Source: Dyadobacter sp. CY347
Lineage (GTDB): Bacteria; Bacteroidota; Bacteroidia; Cytophagales; Spirosomataceae
DNA: 64,000 bases
Direction: 5' to 3'
Assembly: GCF_021502655.1 (NCBI RefSeq)
Contig: NZ_JAKFFT010000002.1
Location: 868,001 to 932,000, forward strand
The position numbers were made by a program, and so were the translations under genes. This document shows, one piece after another, positions 1-7,933 of the stretch; positions within the stretch are counted from its first letter, which is position 1, and the number at the start of each line of letters is the position of its first letter. The notes under the pieces are model-generated. The model was given only the letters and a program-made list of their open reading frames with translations, had not been told where the DNA came from and made no database searches.

Positions 1-500
1 GGATATTGCTCGGGATAGCCGGGAAACCTATTGTCCAGATATCTGCCAGCCCATCCGCTCGTGGCATATTGATCTGCATCTACGCCAGTCATCCAGATGT
101 CTGACGATCGTACGTGTGAGAAAGTCGGGTTAGGGTAGGAGACTGAGTGGACTATTGCCAGCTTTCCTTCTGCGTGGAGTTGCTGCAAACCTGTCATCGC
201 CGGATGAAGGCCGGTCTCAGGGCTGCCAGTCAGCGGTAACACACTTTTCTCGGGAATCGCAATGTTGCGTCTTAGGTCGTTGTATGCAGAATAGTATTCC
301 AACGGAATGACGGTGTTGAGCCCATCATTGCCTCCATTCAGGTAAACCATCACCAATATACGGTCTGAATACGCCGCGCCAGCTTGTGCAAGTGATTGGA
401 CCAATGCTGAATTCTGTGTAAAAGCTCTCAGACTGAAACCATTCAGCGTCACAGGGACTGCCATCGTTGCCGCTGCGGCTATAAAATCTCTTCTATTCAT
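1..500 (-). CDS. DUF1501 family protein, partial (C-terminus beyond window)
   Basis: The gene starts with ATG at 498-500 and runs off the left edge, so only about 166 N-terminal codons are present. The protein begins MNRRDFIAAAATMAVPVTL, a twin-arginine-type export signal, and continues with the family motif VYLNGGNDGLNTVIP near residues 55-70. DUF1501 proteins belong to the alkaline phosphatase/sulfatase fold group; their reaction is unknown. It starts 13 bp after the stop of the DUF1800 gene on the same strand, and DUF1800/DUF1501 pairs are a common arrangement in bacteria. The family call is safe, the function open. Confidence 0.88.
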   Translation of the reverse strand, partial: MNRRDFIAAAATMAVPVTLNGFSLRAFTQNSALVQSLAQAGAAYSDRILVMVYLNGGNDGLNTVIPLEYYSAYNDLRRNIAIPEKSVLPLTGSPETGLHPAMTGLQQLHAEGKLAIVHSVSYPNPTFSHVRSSDIWMTGVDADQYATSGWAGRYLDNRFPGYPEQY

Positions 501-513
501 ATTGTTAGCATTA

Positions 514-2142
514 TTAAAAGACCTGGAATTCAGCCATACCGACCATATACTTCATCAAAACTTGCAGCCGCCAGTAGAAATTGGCTTTTGTAGCTTCTGA
601 TGGGTTTCGTCTGTAAGCATTAAATTCATAGGTCCATGAGCTTCGAGTAGAAGTTTGCATCATGATTTTATCAATCAAAAAATCCTTTTGCGACTGAAAC
701 AGCTCGTTAGCAAACAGGTTTTTTGACAATTCCTCAAATACTTGTTCACAGGTGATACAAGGAGTCCCGTCAACATCCGAAAAGTTTGGTTGCAAAGAAA
801 CGACCCAGGCCAGAAAGTCTATGCCGTATGTATAACCCGGATGATATTGATAAGGATAGATGAAGGTTTCGCCCATTTTGCGCCGCATACCAATGGTAGA
901 GGCATTAATCCAGTTCATGGAATACCCCGTCTGATAGTAAGGCAAAGAGCCGAATACAAGGGGCTGATCCAGGAAATTCAGCTGCATGTCAACCATTCGC
1001 CAGTAGGTAGGCTGAGCATAATCACGAAATGCCGCGTATTCTTTTACCGGATGAGGAACCTTATGTTTAAAAAGCCTGAGCGAGCCAATGGCGAGCTCTG
1101 CGGGGGATTTTACGATTGCACCCAGGTTTGAACGGTCAAAAAAGATTTCGCTCGTCAGCAACTTCTGTAGTACCGGACCGATTGCATAGTTATTTGCCGG
1201 GCTGGCGAAAAATGCTGCCAGCGGTGCAATTACATTGGTTTCGATCTGGTCTGTTACGTTTGTATTTACATACCAACGGTATAATTTCCGGCAAATAAAT
1301 TTGGGCGCCTCCGGATGCGCCAGAAGCATATCGACCAGTTCGTTTATTTCTTGATTTCCTGCGTCCGGTCCTGAGCGCCCGGTTATCACTTTATTATTAT
1401 AATGGTGCGAAAACTGTTTGTTAGAGGAATCGTGCCTGTTGCTATTGAAGACCGTCCCAATGGTAGTGGAGCCATTAACATACTGATTAACAGCCTGCCA
1501 GCCAGTTAAAACACGCGCGGCCTGCTTTACGTCTTCTTCGGTGTAATTAGCCTGGTCTGATTTATTGCGTTGCCCAACTGTAAAGAGCTCCTGCAACTCC
1601 CTGCCATAGTTTTCATTGGGATGGTCCTTCTCATTCTCGTTTCCATTCTGGTATACGAGCATGGACGGATCTTTGGTAACCTCGATCGTCAGTGTTTTAA
1701 AGCTTCCCAATCCTTTGCTGCGCAGCAGCATCAGATACCGGTATATATATCGGTAATCTTCAACGACCTTATGCGTGGTGACAAAATGGTTTTGCCAGAA
1801 TGCAGTTAGTTTTTCAAGGATTGACGGGGCTCCATTTTGATCTGCCATCAGGCCGATCCACCAGTATTTGACAAAGTAGGAATATTCAAACCTGCGCTGG
1901 TAATCAAAGGGCTTTTCCATGAATGTTTGCCCGGCAATACTGCTATTCTGGTCCATCACCACGGGCGGCGGCGGAGTGGCCGTGACAGAAACATTATCGA
2001 AAAGTTTCTGAACTGCGTTTTGGGCAGTCAGGCCGGTAAATTGGGTAATTTCATCAGGAGTTGGCCCGAAGGTCGCCCTTCTCAATAAGTGGGCTGCTTG
2101 TCGTGATGTTAGAGGAGATTGGTATTTGTCCAGATAGGGCAT
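514..2142 (-). CDS. DUF1800 family protein
   Basis: A 542-residue protein. The N-terminus (TSRQAAHLLRRATFGPTPDE, residues 12-31), the KLTAFWQNHFVTT block near residue 112 and the YGRELQELFTVG block near residue 180 are hallmarks of DUF1800. No clear signal peptide is seen at the chosen start MPYLDKYQ. The gene lies 13 bp upstream of the DUF1501 gene and should share its transcript. No enzymatic activity is established for the family; the pairing suggests the two proteins work together in the cell envelope. This is a different type of pairing from the DUF1501 gene at 27457, which sits with a PSD1-type haem c protein. Confidence 0.9.
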   Translation of the reverse strand: MPYLDKYQSPLTSRQAAHLLRRATFGPTPDEITQFTGLTAQNAVQKLFDNVSVTATPPPPVVMDQNSSIAGQTFMEKPFDYQRRFEYSYFVKYWWIGLMADQNGAPSILEKLTAFWQNHFVTTHKVVEDYRYIYRYLMLLRSKGLGSFKTLTIEVTKDPSMLVYQNGNENEKDHPNENYGRELQELFTVGQRNKSDQANYTEEDVKQAARVLTGWQAVNQYVNGSTTIGTVFNSNRHDSSNKQFSHHYNNKVITGRSGPDAGNQEINELVDMLLAHPEAPKFICRKLYRWYVNTNVTDQIETNVIAPLAAFFASPANNYAIGPVLQKLLTSEIFFDRSNLGAIVKSPAELAIGSLRLFKHKVPHPVKEYAAFRDYAQPTYWRMVDMQLNFLDQPLVFGSLPYYQTGYSMNWINASTIGMRRKMGETFIYPYQYHPGYTYGIDFLAWVVSLQPNFSDVDGTPCITCEQVFEELSKNLFANELFQSQKDFLIDKIMMQTSTRSSWTYEFNAYRRNPSEATKANFYWRLQVLMKYMVGMAEFQVF

Positions 2143-2293
2143 ATAAACTCAGATTGCTTAGAAATTTGTCATATAGGTTGAAGTTTTATACAATGTTATC
2201 TTAATACGTATAGTTAACATTTTATAAGCATACTACAAACTATTCTACATATTATTTCCAGCATGATGCCCAATTGGTCCTGAACACCGGGTA

Positions 2294-3181
2294 CTAACGG
2301 CTTTGGATAGCGACTTTTTCATATCCGGAGCGCTCATTGCCCACTTTAACCTCGTCGATAAAGATTACCCTCGAATTTGTAACCGATTTGTTTTTCAGTT
2401 CCCACCCCCATTTGTACAAACCAATTTTGAAATAGGGATACATGGCATCATTATAAGCATTGGGCTCATTAAGTCTTTGCAAAATAAGTTTTCCATTTTT
2501 CCAGACCTCAATGATGCCTGTGTTGTCATAAGCCCATCGAACGTGAAAAACCCAGTCAAGCCACTGCTCTTTTTCAAGTTTTCCAAGGTTCAGCCGGGTG
2601 AAAGAATAGTCGCCCTGCTGGTTTACTTCTTTGCTGTCAGATCTGATTTCCAGCACGACATTATCATTCAAAACGCCAAGCAGCAGCGGTGGACTCCTCC
2701 AATTTTCACCTTTGGAAAAGTCGGGCAATGCCTGCCATTGAACGATACTCTCCTCCATGGTATCCTTCACAAAACTTTGAGGGAAATAGACAGAAAACGC
2801 ATACCACTCTTCACGATTTTTGTTGGGTGAAAGACCAAATTCCGACCAGGGCACGCCCATGGATAAGTCACCCTTTCGAAGTTCGATCCGGGCCGACCGC
2901 AAGCCTCCGCGTTTGATTGAGTCGGTAAGAGTCGCTGACCAATCACAACAGGTGTTTCTTTCGGACCATTCACCGATCTTTTCGTTAAAATTGTAGCTGG
3001 CCAGTATGTTATCCGCCGGGTGCTGCATGTCGATCGGCTCCTCTGGCTTGTCGACATGCATAGGTTCACAGTTGCCTAGCAGCAAAGGCAGGCACGCAGT
3101 GACGAGCATTACAGCCCACCTTCGGGTGGCATTGGCTAACATGTAATGCTTGGATTTGGATGCGTTCGGTGGCTGACTCAC
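2294..3181 (-). CDS. Heparin lyase I-like polysaccharide lyase lipoprotein
   Basis: A 295-residue protein with a positively charged N-terminus, a hydrophobic stretch and a lipobox (LLLGNC, Cys at about 38), so probably a lipoprotein. The body has the beta-jelly-roll pattern of the Polysacc_lyase/heparin lyase I family: GGLRSARIELRKGD, EEWYAFSVYFPQSF, IVQWQALPD, DWVFHVRWAYDNTGIIEVWKN and IFIDEVKVG at the end. These proteins are found in polysaccharide loci and may cleave or bind acidic glycans; the substrate here is unknown. The start overlaps the stop of the upstream glycosyltransferase gene by 4 bp, so the two are translationally coupled. Catalytic residues were not checked, so binding without cleavage is possible. 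Confidence 0.75.
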   Translation of the reverse strand: MSQPPNASKSKHYMLANATRRWAVMLVTACLPLLLGNCEPMHVDKPEEPIDMQHPADNILASYNFNEKIGEWSERNTCCDWSATLTDSIKRGGLRSARIELRKGDLSMGVPWSEFGLSPNKNREEWYAFSVYFPQSFVKDTMEESIVQWQALPDFSKGENWRSPPLLLGVLNDNVVLEIRSDSKEVNQQGDYSFTRLNLGKLEKEQWLDWVFHVRWAYDNTGIIEVWKNGKLILQRLNEPNAYNDAMYPYFKIGLYKWGWELKNKSVTNSRVIFIDEVKVGNERSGYEKVAIQSR

Positions 3182-3660
3182 ATCGTCAGGTATGTCTGTA
3201 AAGATGTAATCAGCTCAGTTGATGCATATTTTCCCACATTGTGCAGTGGTGTCAGTTCGCCTGTCAGCGCAGCAGAAACCTTGGCTTTCAATGTTGTGAA
3301 ATCGTAAGCTGCGTGCAGGTAATTAAGGCTTTCAAGCCGTTTTGCTGTGGCCAGCTGATGGTCATTGCGATGCTCGCCGAACTTGGCAAGCTTGGGAAAA
3401 ATAACAATCGGCTTTTTTCTCTCGAAGGCAGATATGATTGTCCCCATTCCTGCGTGACTTACTATCAGATGCGCATTGTTGAAATACATTTCCATGTCCA
3501 AAGAACTGGTAAATGCAAAGCTGTGCATATTTCTGACTTTATACTTGCTTTCACCAACCTGCGCAACAATTGGAATATCTGGCATAGAAAGCGCAAGTTC
3601 ATCCATGGTCGTAATAAGCCGATCAAATGGGCCCTGAGTTCCGACGGTAACAAAAATCAT
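3178..3660 (-). CDS. Alg13/PssE-like glycosyltransferase subunit
   Basis: A 160-residue protein matching the C-terminal nucleotide-sugar-binding half of GT28-type enzymes. It starts MIFVTVGTQGPFDRLI and contains LIVSHAGMGTIISAFERKKP (about residues 67-86), the donor-binding segment of Alg13, PssE and EpsF-type proteins. Such proteins normally need a membrane partner (Alg14 or PssD) that supplies the acceptor half. No such partner is next to this gene; the upstream 750 bp are AT-rich and without a convincing gene. It is first in a two-gene unit with the lyase-like lipoprotein. A role in surface polysaccharide assembly is inferred from the family and neighbours. Confidence 0.8.
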   Translation of the reverse strand: MIFVTVGTQGPFDRLITTMDELALSMPDIPIVAQVGESKYKVRNMHSFAFTSSLDMEMYFNNAHLIVSHAGMGTIISAFERKKPIVIFPKLAKFGEHRNDHQLATAKRLESLNYLHAAYDFTTLKAKVSAALTGELTPLHNVGKYASTELITSLQTYLTM

Positions 3661-4412
3661 GATGATAGAGGATTAAAAAGGTAGACACAAATTCATGCGT
3701 CGGTCTCGTCTCTGCAAGTTTAACTTTTCAAAGTCCATCTCTGTAACTTTTTGGGGTAATCGTAGCGAATATCAGGGTATAATACCGCCTTCTTTGGGGG
3801 CAATGATTTTAGGATTATTTTCAGTATTTATCAAGGTTAAACTATTTCGACAAGCGGGCGTACAACTAAAAACTCAGGAAAATGAAGTATTGCTATTATA
3901 TAAAAATGAAAGAATATAAAACTAAATATCAAACAGCCATAAAAACATTTAAATGCTTAACCATTTTGTCTGTAAATTTCTTTAATTATTGATAGATATA
4001 ATCGATCGTTCATCCATTTTGTGTGCGCAGTTTTCTAATGTATTCAATGGTATTTTTCTTATATATTGTTTATAACCCCAATCATCTGATTTTGTGAAAA
4101 ATATACCACTATGTTTAGAAAAGATATTATCACCCCACAATTAATTGATTTGACCCCAAAAAGAAGTTGGCTAAATAATCCGTATTGTAGTTTTGAATCG
4201 TCAAATCGGTCTTGTCAACACATTTGTCCTTAAATCCACTCTTTTTAAATTGATAGCATATCAAAATCATCTCAAATGATTTTCCTTGATATAGCTCATA
4301 TGCAAAAGAGTCAGATATTAGTGAAGTTCTAAATTGCTTATTATCAATTTGAGTAATTGCTCTGAATGTTATATGCAATAGTATCCTCCTGAATTTAATT
4401 TAACGTAATTGA
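3661..4412. other. AT-rich intergenic gap, no convincing gene
   Basis: About 750 bp between the divergent minus-strand glycosyltransferase and the plus-strand glycosyltransferase. It is visibly richer in A and T than the flanking genes. Two short open frames (3695-3919 plus, 74 codons; 4130-4378 minus, 82 codons) show no recognisable motif, signal peptide or coding-like composition, so I do not call them genes. The stretch must hold the two divergent promoters, but I could not fix a full TTG/TAnnTTTG pair. It may be the scar of a past rearrangement within the polysaccharide cluster. Confidence 0.5.
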
Positions 4413-5282
4413 ATGAACAAGAAATTGTTTGACATTCCTGTTTTGTTAATCACATTTAACAGACCGGAAACAACCTGCCTGGTTTTTGAACAAATCAGGA
4501 AATTAAAACCCACTCATTTATATTTATTTTCTGACGCACCCCGATTAGATCATATTGATGATGTTGATTTGGTAGAAACTTGTCGATGTCTTCTCAATGA
4601 TTCTCAAATTGATTGGCCTTGCCAGGTGGAAAGATGGTTCCCTGAAACTAATATGGGTTGTGCGCTTGGCGTATCTTCCGCAATTTCCTGGGCTTTCGAA
4701 TCCAGCGAGCGGCTAATTATTTTAGAAGATGATTATTTCCCGCAGCCGGATTTTTTTAGCTTTTGTAAATCGATGCTGGAAATGTACCGCGACAATGAAC
4801 GGATCATGCATATCTCCGGGGCGCATAGAAGTGAAAAGCTCGAGGCAAATGATGCGGACCATATTTTCAGCCTCATAGCAGAAACCGGAGGTTGGGCCAC
4901 ATGGAAACATGCTTGGGAAAAGTATGATTTTTGGATGGAACAACTCTCTGATATGAAAAGCCAAAACCATATTCAGCGGCTCGTCAGAGATAAGCACATT
5001 TCAAAATATTGGTATGAGCGCTTTGATCAGGTTTTTGAAGATGGTAAGAAGCAAAATTGGGAAGTACAATGGCAGTACACGCTTTTCAAGAATTACGGTC
5101 TGGCTGTGGTTCCGAGTACTCATTTGGTCAAAGATATCAGTGGAATGCTGGCATTTAGCCCGCGCAACGAAATGAGTGATGAACCTCCATTCAATTACTT
5201 AATCGGAAAGCAAAGTCCCCAGTCCAATGGTGTTACTAACATATTTGAAAAATTGACACTACTATTCCATCGCCTCCTCTAA
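4413..5282 (+). CDS. GT-A fold glycosyltransferase (HlpA-like)
   Basis: A 289-residue cytoplasmic protein. The N-terminus FDIPVLLITFNRPETTCLVF is the first strand and loop of a GT-A nucleotide-sugar transferase. The acidic metal-binding motif is LIILEDDYFPQPDFF at about residues 104-118, and ETGGWATWKHAWEKYD (about 155-170) is typical of bacterial proteins annotated as hemolytic protein HlpA-like or nucleotide-diphospho-sugar transferases. It probably adds one sugar to a lipid-linked glycan. It is followed after 16 bp by the polyprenyl-phosphate sugar transferase, with which it likely shares a transcript. Sugar donor and acceptor cannot be told from sequence. Confidence 0.8.
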   Translation: MNKKLFDIPVLLITFNRPETTCLVFEQIRKLKPTHLYLFSDAPRLDHIDDVDLVETCRCLLNDSQIDWPCQVERWFPETNMGCALGVSSAISWAFESSERLIILEDDYFPQPDFFSFCKSMLEMYRDNERIMHISGAHRSEKLEANDADHIFSLIAETGGWATWKHAWEKYDFWMEQLSDMKSQNHIQRLVRDKHISKYWYERFDQVFEDGKKQNWEVQWQYTLFKNYGLAVVPSTHLVKDISGMLAFSPRNEMSDEPPFNYLIGKQSPQSNGVTNIFEKLTLLFHRLL

Positions 5283-5298
5283 AATTCCTCCAAACGTT

Positions 5299-6666
5299 AT
5301 GAAGTCCTATTCTACTCAACGCCGTTCATTGTTCTACTTGTGGACTGATCTCCTTTTATTGAATTGTGCTTACCTGATCGCATCCGGGGTCAACTGGTAT
5401 GGTGCCAAGACTTTTGATCACCAGAACTACACGGGGATACTGCTGATCAGTAACCTGTTATGGATAGTTTGTGTAAATCTGTTTGAGATTTATACGCCTT
5501 CATTCAATTCGCAAAACAATCTGGCGCGTTTCTGGCGGCTGTTGCTGACAGGCACGGTACATTTGGTTTGTATGGAGGTCTTCATCTATCTGAGTGGAAA
5601 TACACCCCAGATCAGTGAGAACTGGATCTTTGCCGGATACCAGGTTTTTACGATTCTCATATTCATCGTGCACTTCACGATCACCGCTGTGCTATGGATC
5701 CTGAAAAGGTCCAGAGTCATGGTGAAGCGATATATTATTGTCGGAGACGAGGATTTAAATGATCTGATCAGGCCTTTCTATGAGAACCAGTATGAATTTG
5801 GATATGCCTATTGCGGCTCGTTCCAATTTGATAGTAAGCAGATACAACTTGAAAAGCTCGAAGATTTTATAGAAACCCACAAGCCTGACTTTGTCTACTG
5901 TGCACTGGCCGAGATGAACACAGATCAGGTCAAGGGTGTGATCAGGTTGGCCGAAAGGAAAAATACGCACGTTCGCCTGGTTCCGGATTATCCCAAATTT
6001 CTCTCCAAAAAGCTCAACATGAGAGCTCTTGAAGATTTTCCTATCATCGATGTCCGGACCAAGGCACTGACCAATTCAGACGAGCAGTTTACCAAGCGTG
6101 CCTTCGACCTTGCGTTTTCTTCGATTGTGATGATCTTGGGGTTGCCGATATTCTTACTGGTAATGGTTACAGTGAAGGTTTCTTCCAAAGGAAGCGTCTT
6201 TTTCTTGCAGGAGCGCACAGGAAGGTGGGGTAAAAAGTTCAAAATTATCAAGTTCCGGACCATGTATAGCGATGCGCACAAATACGGACTTCAGCATTCA
6301 CTGGGCGCACTGGACCCACGTATAACGGTGGTAGGCAGATTTCTCCGGCGGACACGTCTGGATGAACTTCCACAGTTTCTCAATGTGCTAAAAGGCGACA
6401 TGTCCGTTGTTGGTCCGAGGCCACTTCACAAATATGATGTGGATATGTTAATGGGCGAGGCGAGCCATTCATTTCAGAAAGTCCTGACGATCAGGCCGGG
6501 AATCACATCCATAGGTCAGATAAAGGTCGGTTATGCAAGCAACATATCAGAAAATCTGCTCAGGCTCAAATATGACATGCTTTATCTGAACTCTTACAGC
6601 ATCACAACGGATATCTATCTTATATTCCTGACGATCCAGGTGATTTTGCTGGGCAAGGGAAGATAA
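5299..6666 (+). CDS. Undecaprenyl-phosphate sugar-1-phosphate transferase (WcaJ/PglC type)
   Basis: A 455-residue inner-membrane protein of the exopolysaccharide polyprenyl glycosylphosphotransferase family. Residues 1-145 form about four membrane helices, then a nucleotide-binding-like domain (RYIIVGDEDLND, about 140-260), one further helix (about 270-295) and the catalytic Bac_transf domain. The catalytic domain shows KFKIIKFRTM, DPRITVVGRFLRRTRLDELP and GDMSVVGPRP. It transfers a hexose-1-phosphate to undecaprenyl phosphate and so starts assembly of a surface polysaccharide. The context of glycosyltransferases and an acyltransferase fits. The length matches full-length WcaJ-type enzymes rather than the short PglC form. 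Glucose or galactose is likely but not shown. Confidence 0.9.
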   Translation: MKSYSTQRRSLFYLWTDLLLLNCAYLIASGVNWYGAKTFDHQNYTGILLISNLLWIVCVNLFEIYTPSFNSQNNLARFWRLLLTGTVHLVCMEVFIYLSGNTPQISENWIFAGYQVFTILIFIVHFTITAVLWILKRSRVMVKRYIIVGDEDLNDLIRPFYENQYEFGYAYCGSFQFDSKQIQLEKLEDFIETHKPDFVYCALAEMNTDQVKGVIRLAERKNTHVRLVPDYPKFLSKKLNMRALEDFPIIDVRTKALTNSDEQFTKRAFDLAFSSIVMILGLPIFLLVMVTVKVSSKGSVFFLQERTGRWGKKFKIIKFRTMYSDAHKYGLQHSLGALDPRITVVGRFLRRTRLDELPQFLNVLKGDMSVVGPRPLHKYDVDMLMGEASHSFQKVLTIRPGITSIGQIKVGYASNISENLLRLKYDMLYLNSYSITTDIYLIFLTIQVILLGKGR

Positions 6667-6748
6667 GCGTATGTTTTGCGCCGCTGATCACGGCTAGCTG
6701 CGTCCCGGTATCGATCCAAAACTTTTTATTTTACACGTCCCTACTCTA

Positions 6749-7825
6749 ATGGAAAAGTCCTTCCGAATCAATAATTTCGATCTTATCAGGATCTTCGCTG
6801 CGCTTCAAGTGTTGATATTTCATACGTTTGATCATTTGCAGATCCCTACTCCCGACTGGGCGGTCCCACTCTTGTATTTTCCGGGCGTACCCATATTTTA
6901 CACCATAAGCGGGTATCTTATCTCTGCTTCCTTTGAGCGCAGCAGTGATCTTCGGCATTACTTCCGCAATCGGTTCTTGCGGATTTTTCCAGGGCTTTGG
7001 GCATGTTTAATCGTCACGATTGGAGTTGCCAGTTTCTTTGGATTTGACTTTTTTAACAAGACGGCCCTCATTTGGCTCCTTGGCCAAATGGGAGGGATAA
7101 TCTATACCCCTGATTTTCTGACAAATTTTGGTTTTGGCTCATACAATGGCAGCCTGTGGACGATTTGTGTGGAAATGCAATTCTATTTCGTGCTTCCAGT
7201 CGTTTATTTTCTTGGCCGGAAGACCAAGAATTTGAATTACCTTATTATAGGTGCATTCCTTGTGTTTTTTGTGATCGCCTTTGTTGCGAAAATCTATTTT
7301 CCAGGCATTGGCACCAGCAGCGAGGTCCGGCTCGAAAAGTTGCTGCGGTATACTTACTTTCCTCATTTTTATTTGTTTCTGGCAGGGGTTGTCATGCAGC
7401 GCTTTCAGATATACAAATCGAGGTGGATCTATGGGAAAGGAATTTATTGGGTAGTAGGGTTTATTCTTATAAAAATTCTCTTTCCTGCTCTCAGCGCTCC
7501 GTCACTTTCTCTTTTTTCATTGCTTTACCTGTCCGTATGCACTATATCAGTGGCATATTCAGGTGTAGGATTGTCTAAGAAGCTGCTGCAAGGAAATGAC
7601 ATCAGCTATGGGGTGTATATTTATCACGGCCTGATTCTGAATATCCTGGTTTCGCTAGGCTTGCTTGCCAACATCAATTATCTATGGATTGTTATTTTTG
7701 GTGCCTGTTTACTTGGATATCTTTCCTGGATTTTCGTTGAGAAGCCATTTTTGTTAAAAAAAGGCGCATTGCCCGCAACCCATGTCCCTGCTAAGCTTGC
7801 CGACATCACTGTAAGCGGGGATTGA
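6749..7825 (+). CDS. Acyltransferase 3 family membrane protein (OafA-like)
   Basis: A 358-residue integral membrane protein with about ten hydrophobic helices. The first helix carries the family signature NNFDLIRIFAALQVLIFHTF with the catalytic-type histidine at about residue 26. GSYNGSLWTICVEMQFYFVL (about 131-150) is the second conserved block. Members move acetyl or other acyl groups onto surface polysaccharides or lipids. It lies 82 bp after the polyprenyl-phosphate sugar transferase on the same strand, so O-acylation of that polymer is the likely role. No extra SGNH domain is present, so it is the short form. Confidence 0.88.
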   Translation: MEKSFRINNFDLIRIFAALQVLIFHTFDHLQIPTPDWAVPLLYFPGVPIFYTISGYLISASFERSSDLRHYFRNRFLRIFPGLWACLIVTIGVASFFGFDFFNKTALIWLLGQMGGIIYTPDFLTNFGFGSYNGSLWTICVEMQFYFVLPVVYFLGRKTKNLNYLIIGAFLVFFVIAFVAKIYFPGIGTSSEVRLEKLLRYTYFPHFYLFLAGVVMQRFQIYKSRWIYGKGIYWVVGFILIKILFPALSAPSLSLFSLLYLSVCTISVAYSGVGLSKKLLQGNDISYGVYIYHGLILNILVSLGLLANINYLWIVIFGACLLGYLSWIFVEKPFLLKKGALPATHVPAKLADITVSGD

Positions 7826-7933
7826 TTAAATGTACTACAAACAATGTTACACCACGATCCGTATTACTTTCATAAATTTTTAATACCTTTTAACCGATAT
7901 TCTTTGCCTGCTCCAAAAAAATAAGTTTAGTTA

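Noticed and set aside
2411..2420. TTTGTACAAA, like the proposed GntR operator
   Set aside because: It lies inside the coding region of the lyase-like gene, far from a promoter; one 10-bp match by chance is expected.
3695..3919. 74-codon plus-strand frame in the AT-rich gap
   Set aside because: No motif, no neighbour link and no start signal; could not be supported as a gene.
4130..4378. 82-codon minus-strand frame in the AT-rich gap
   Set aside because: Not long enough to exceed chance in AT-rich DNA and without recognisable features.
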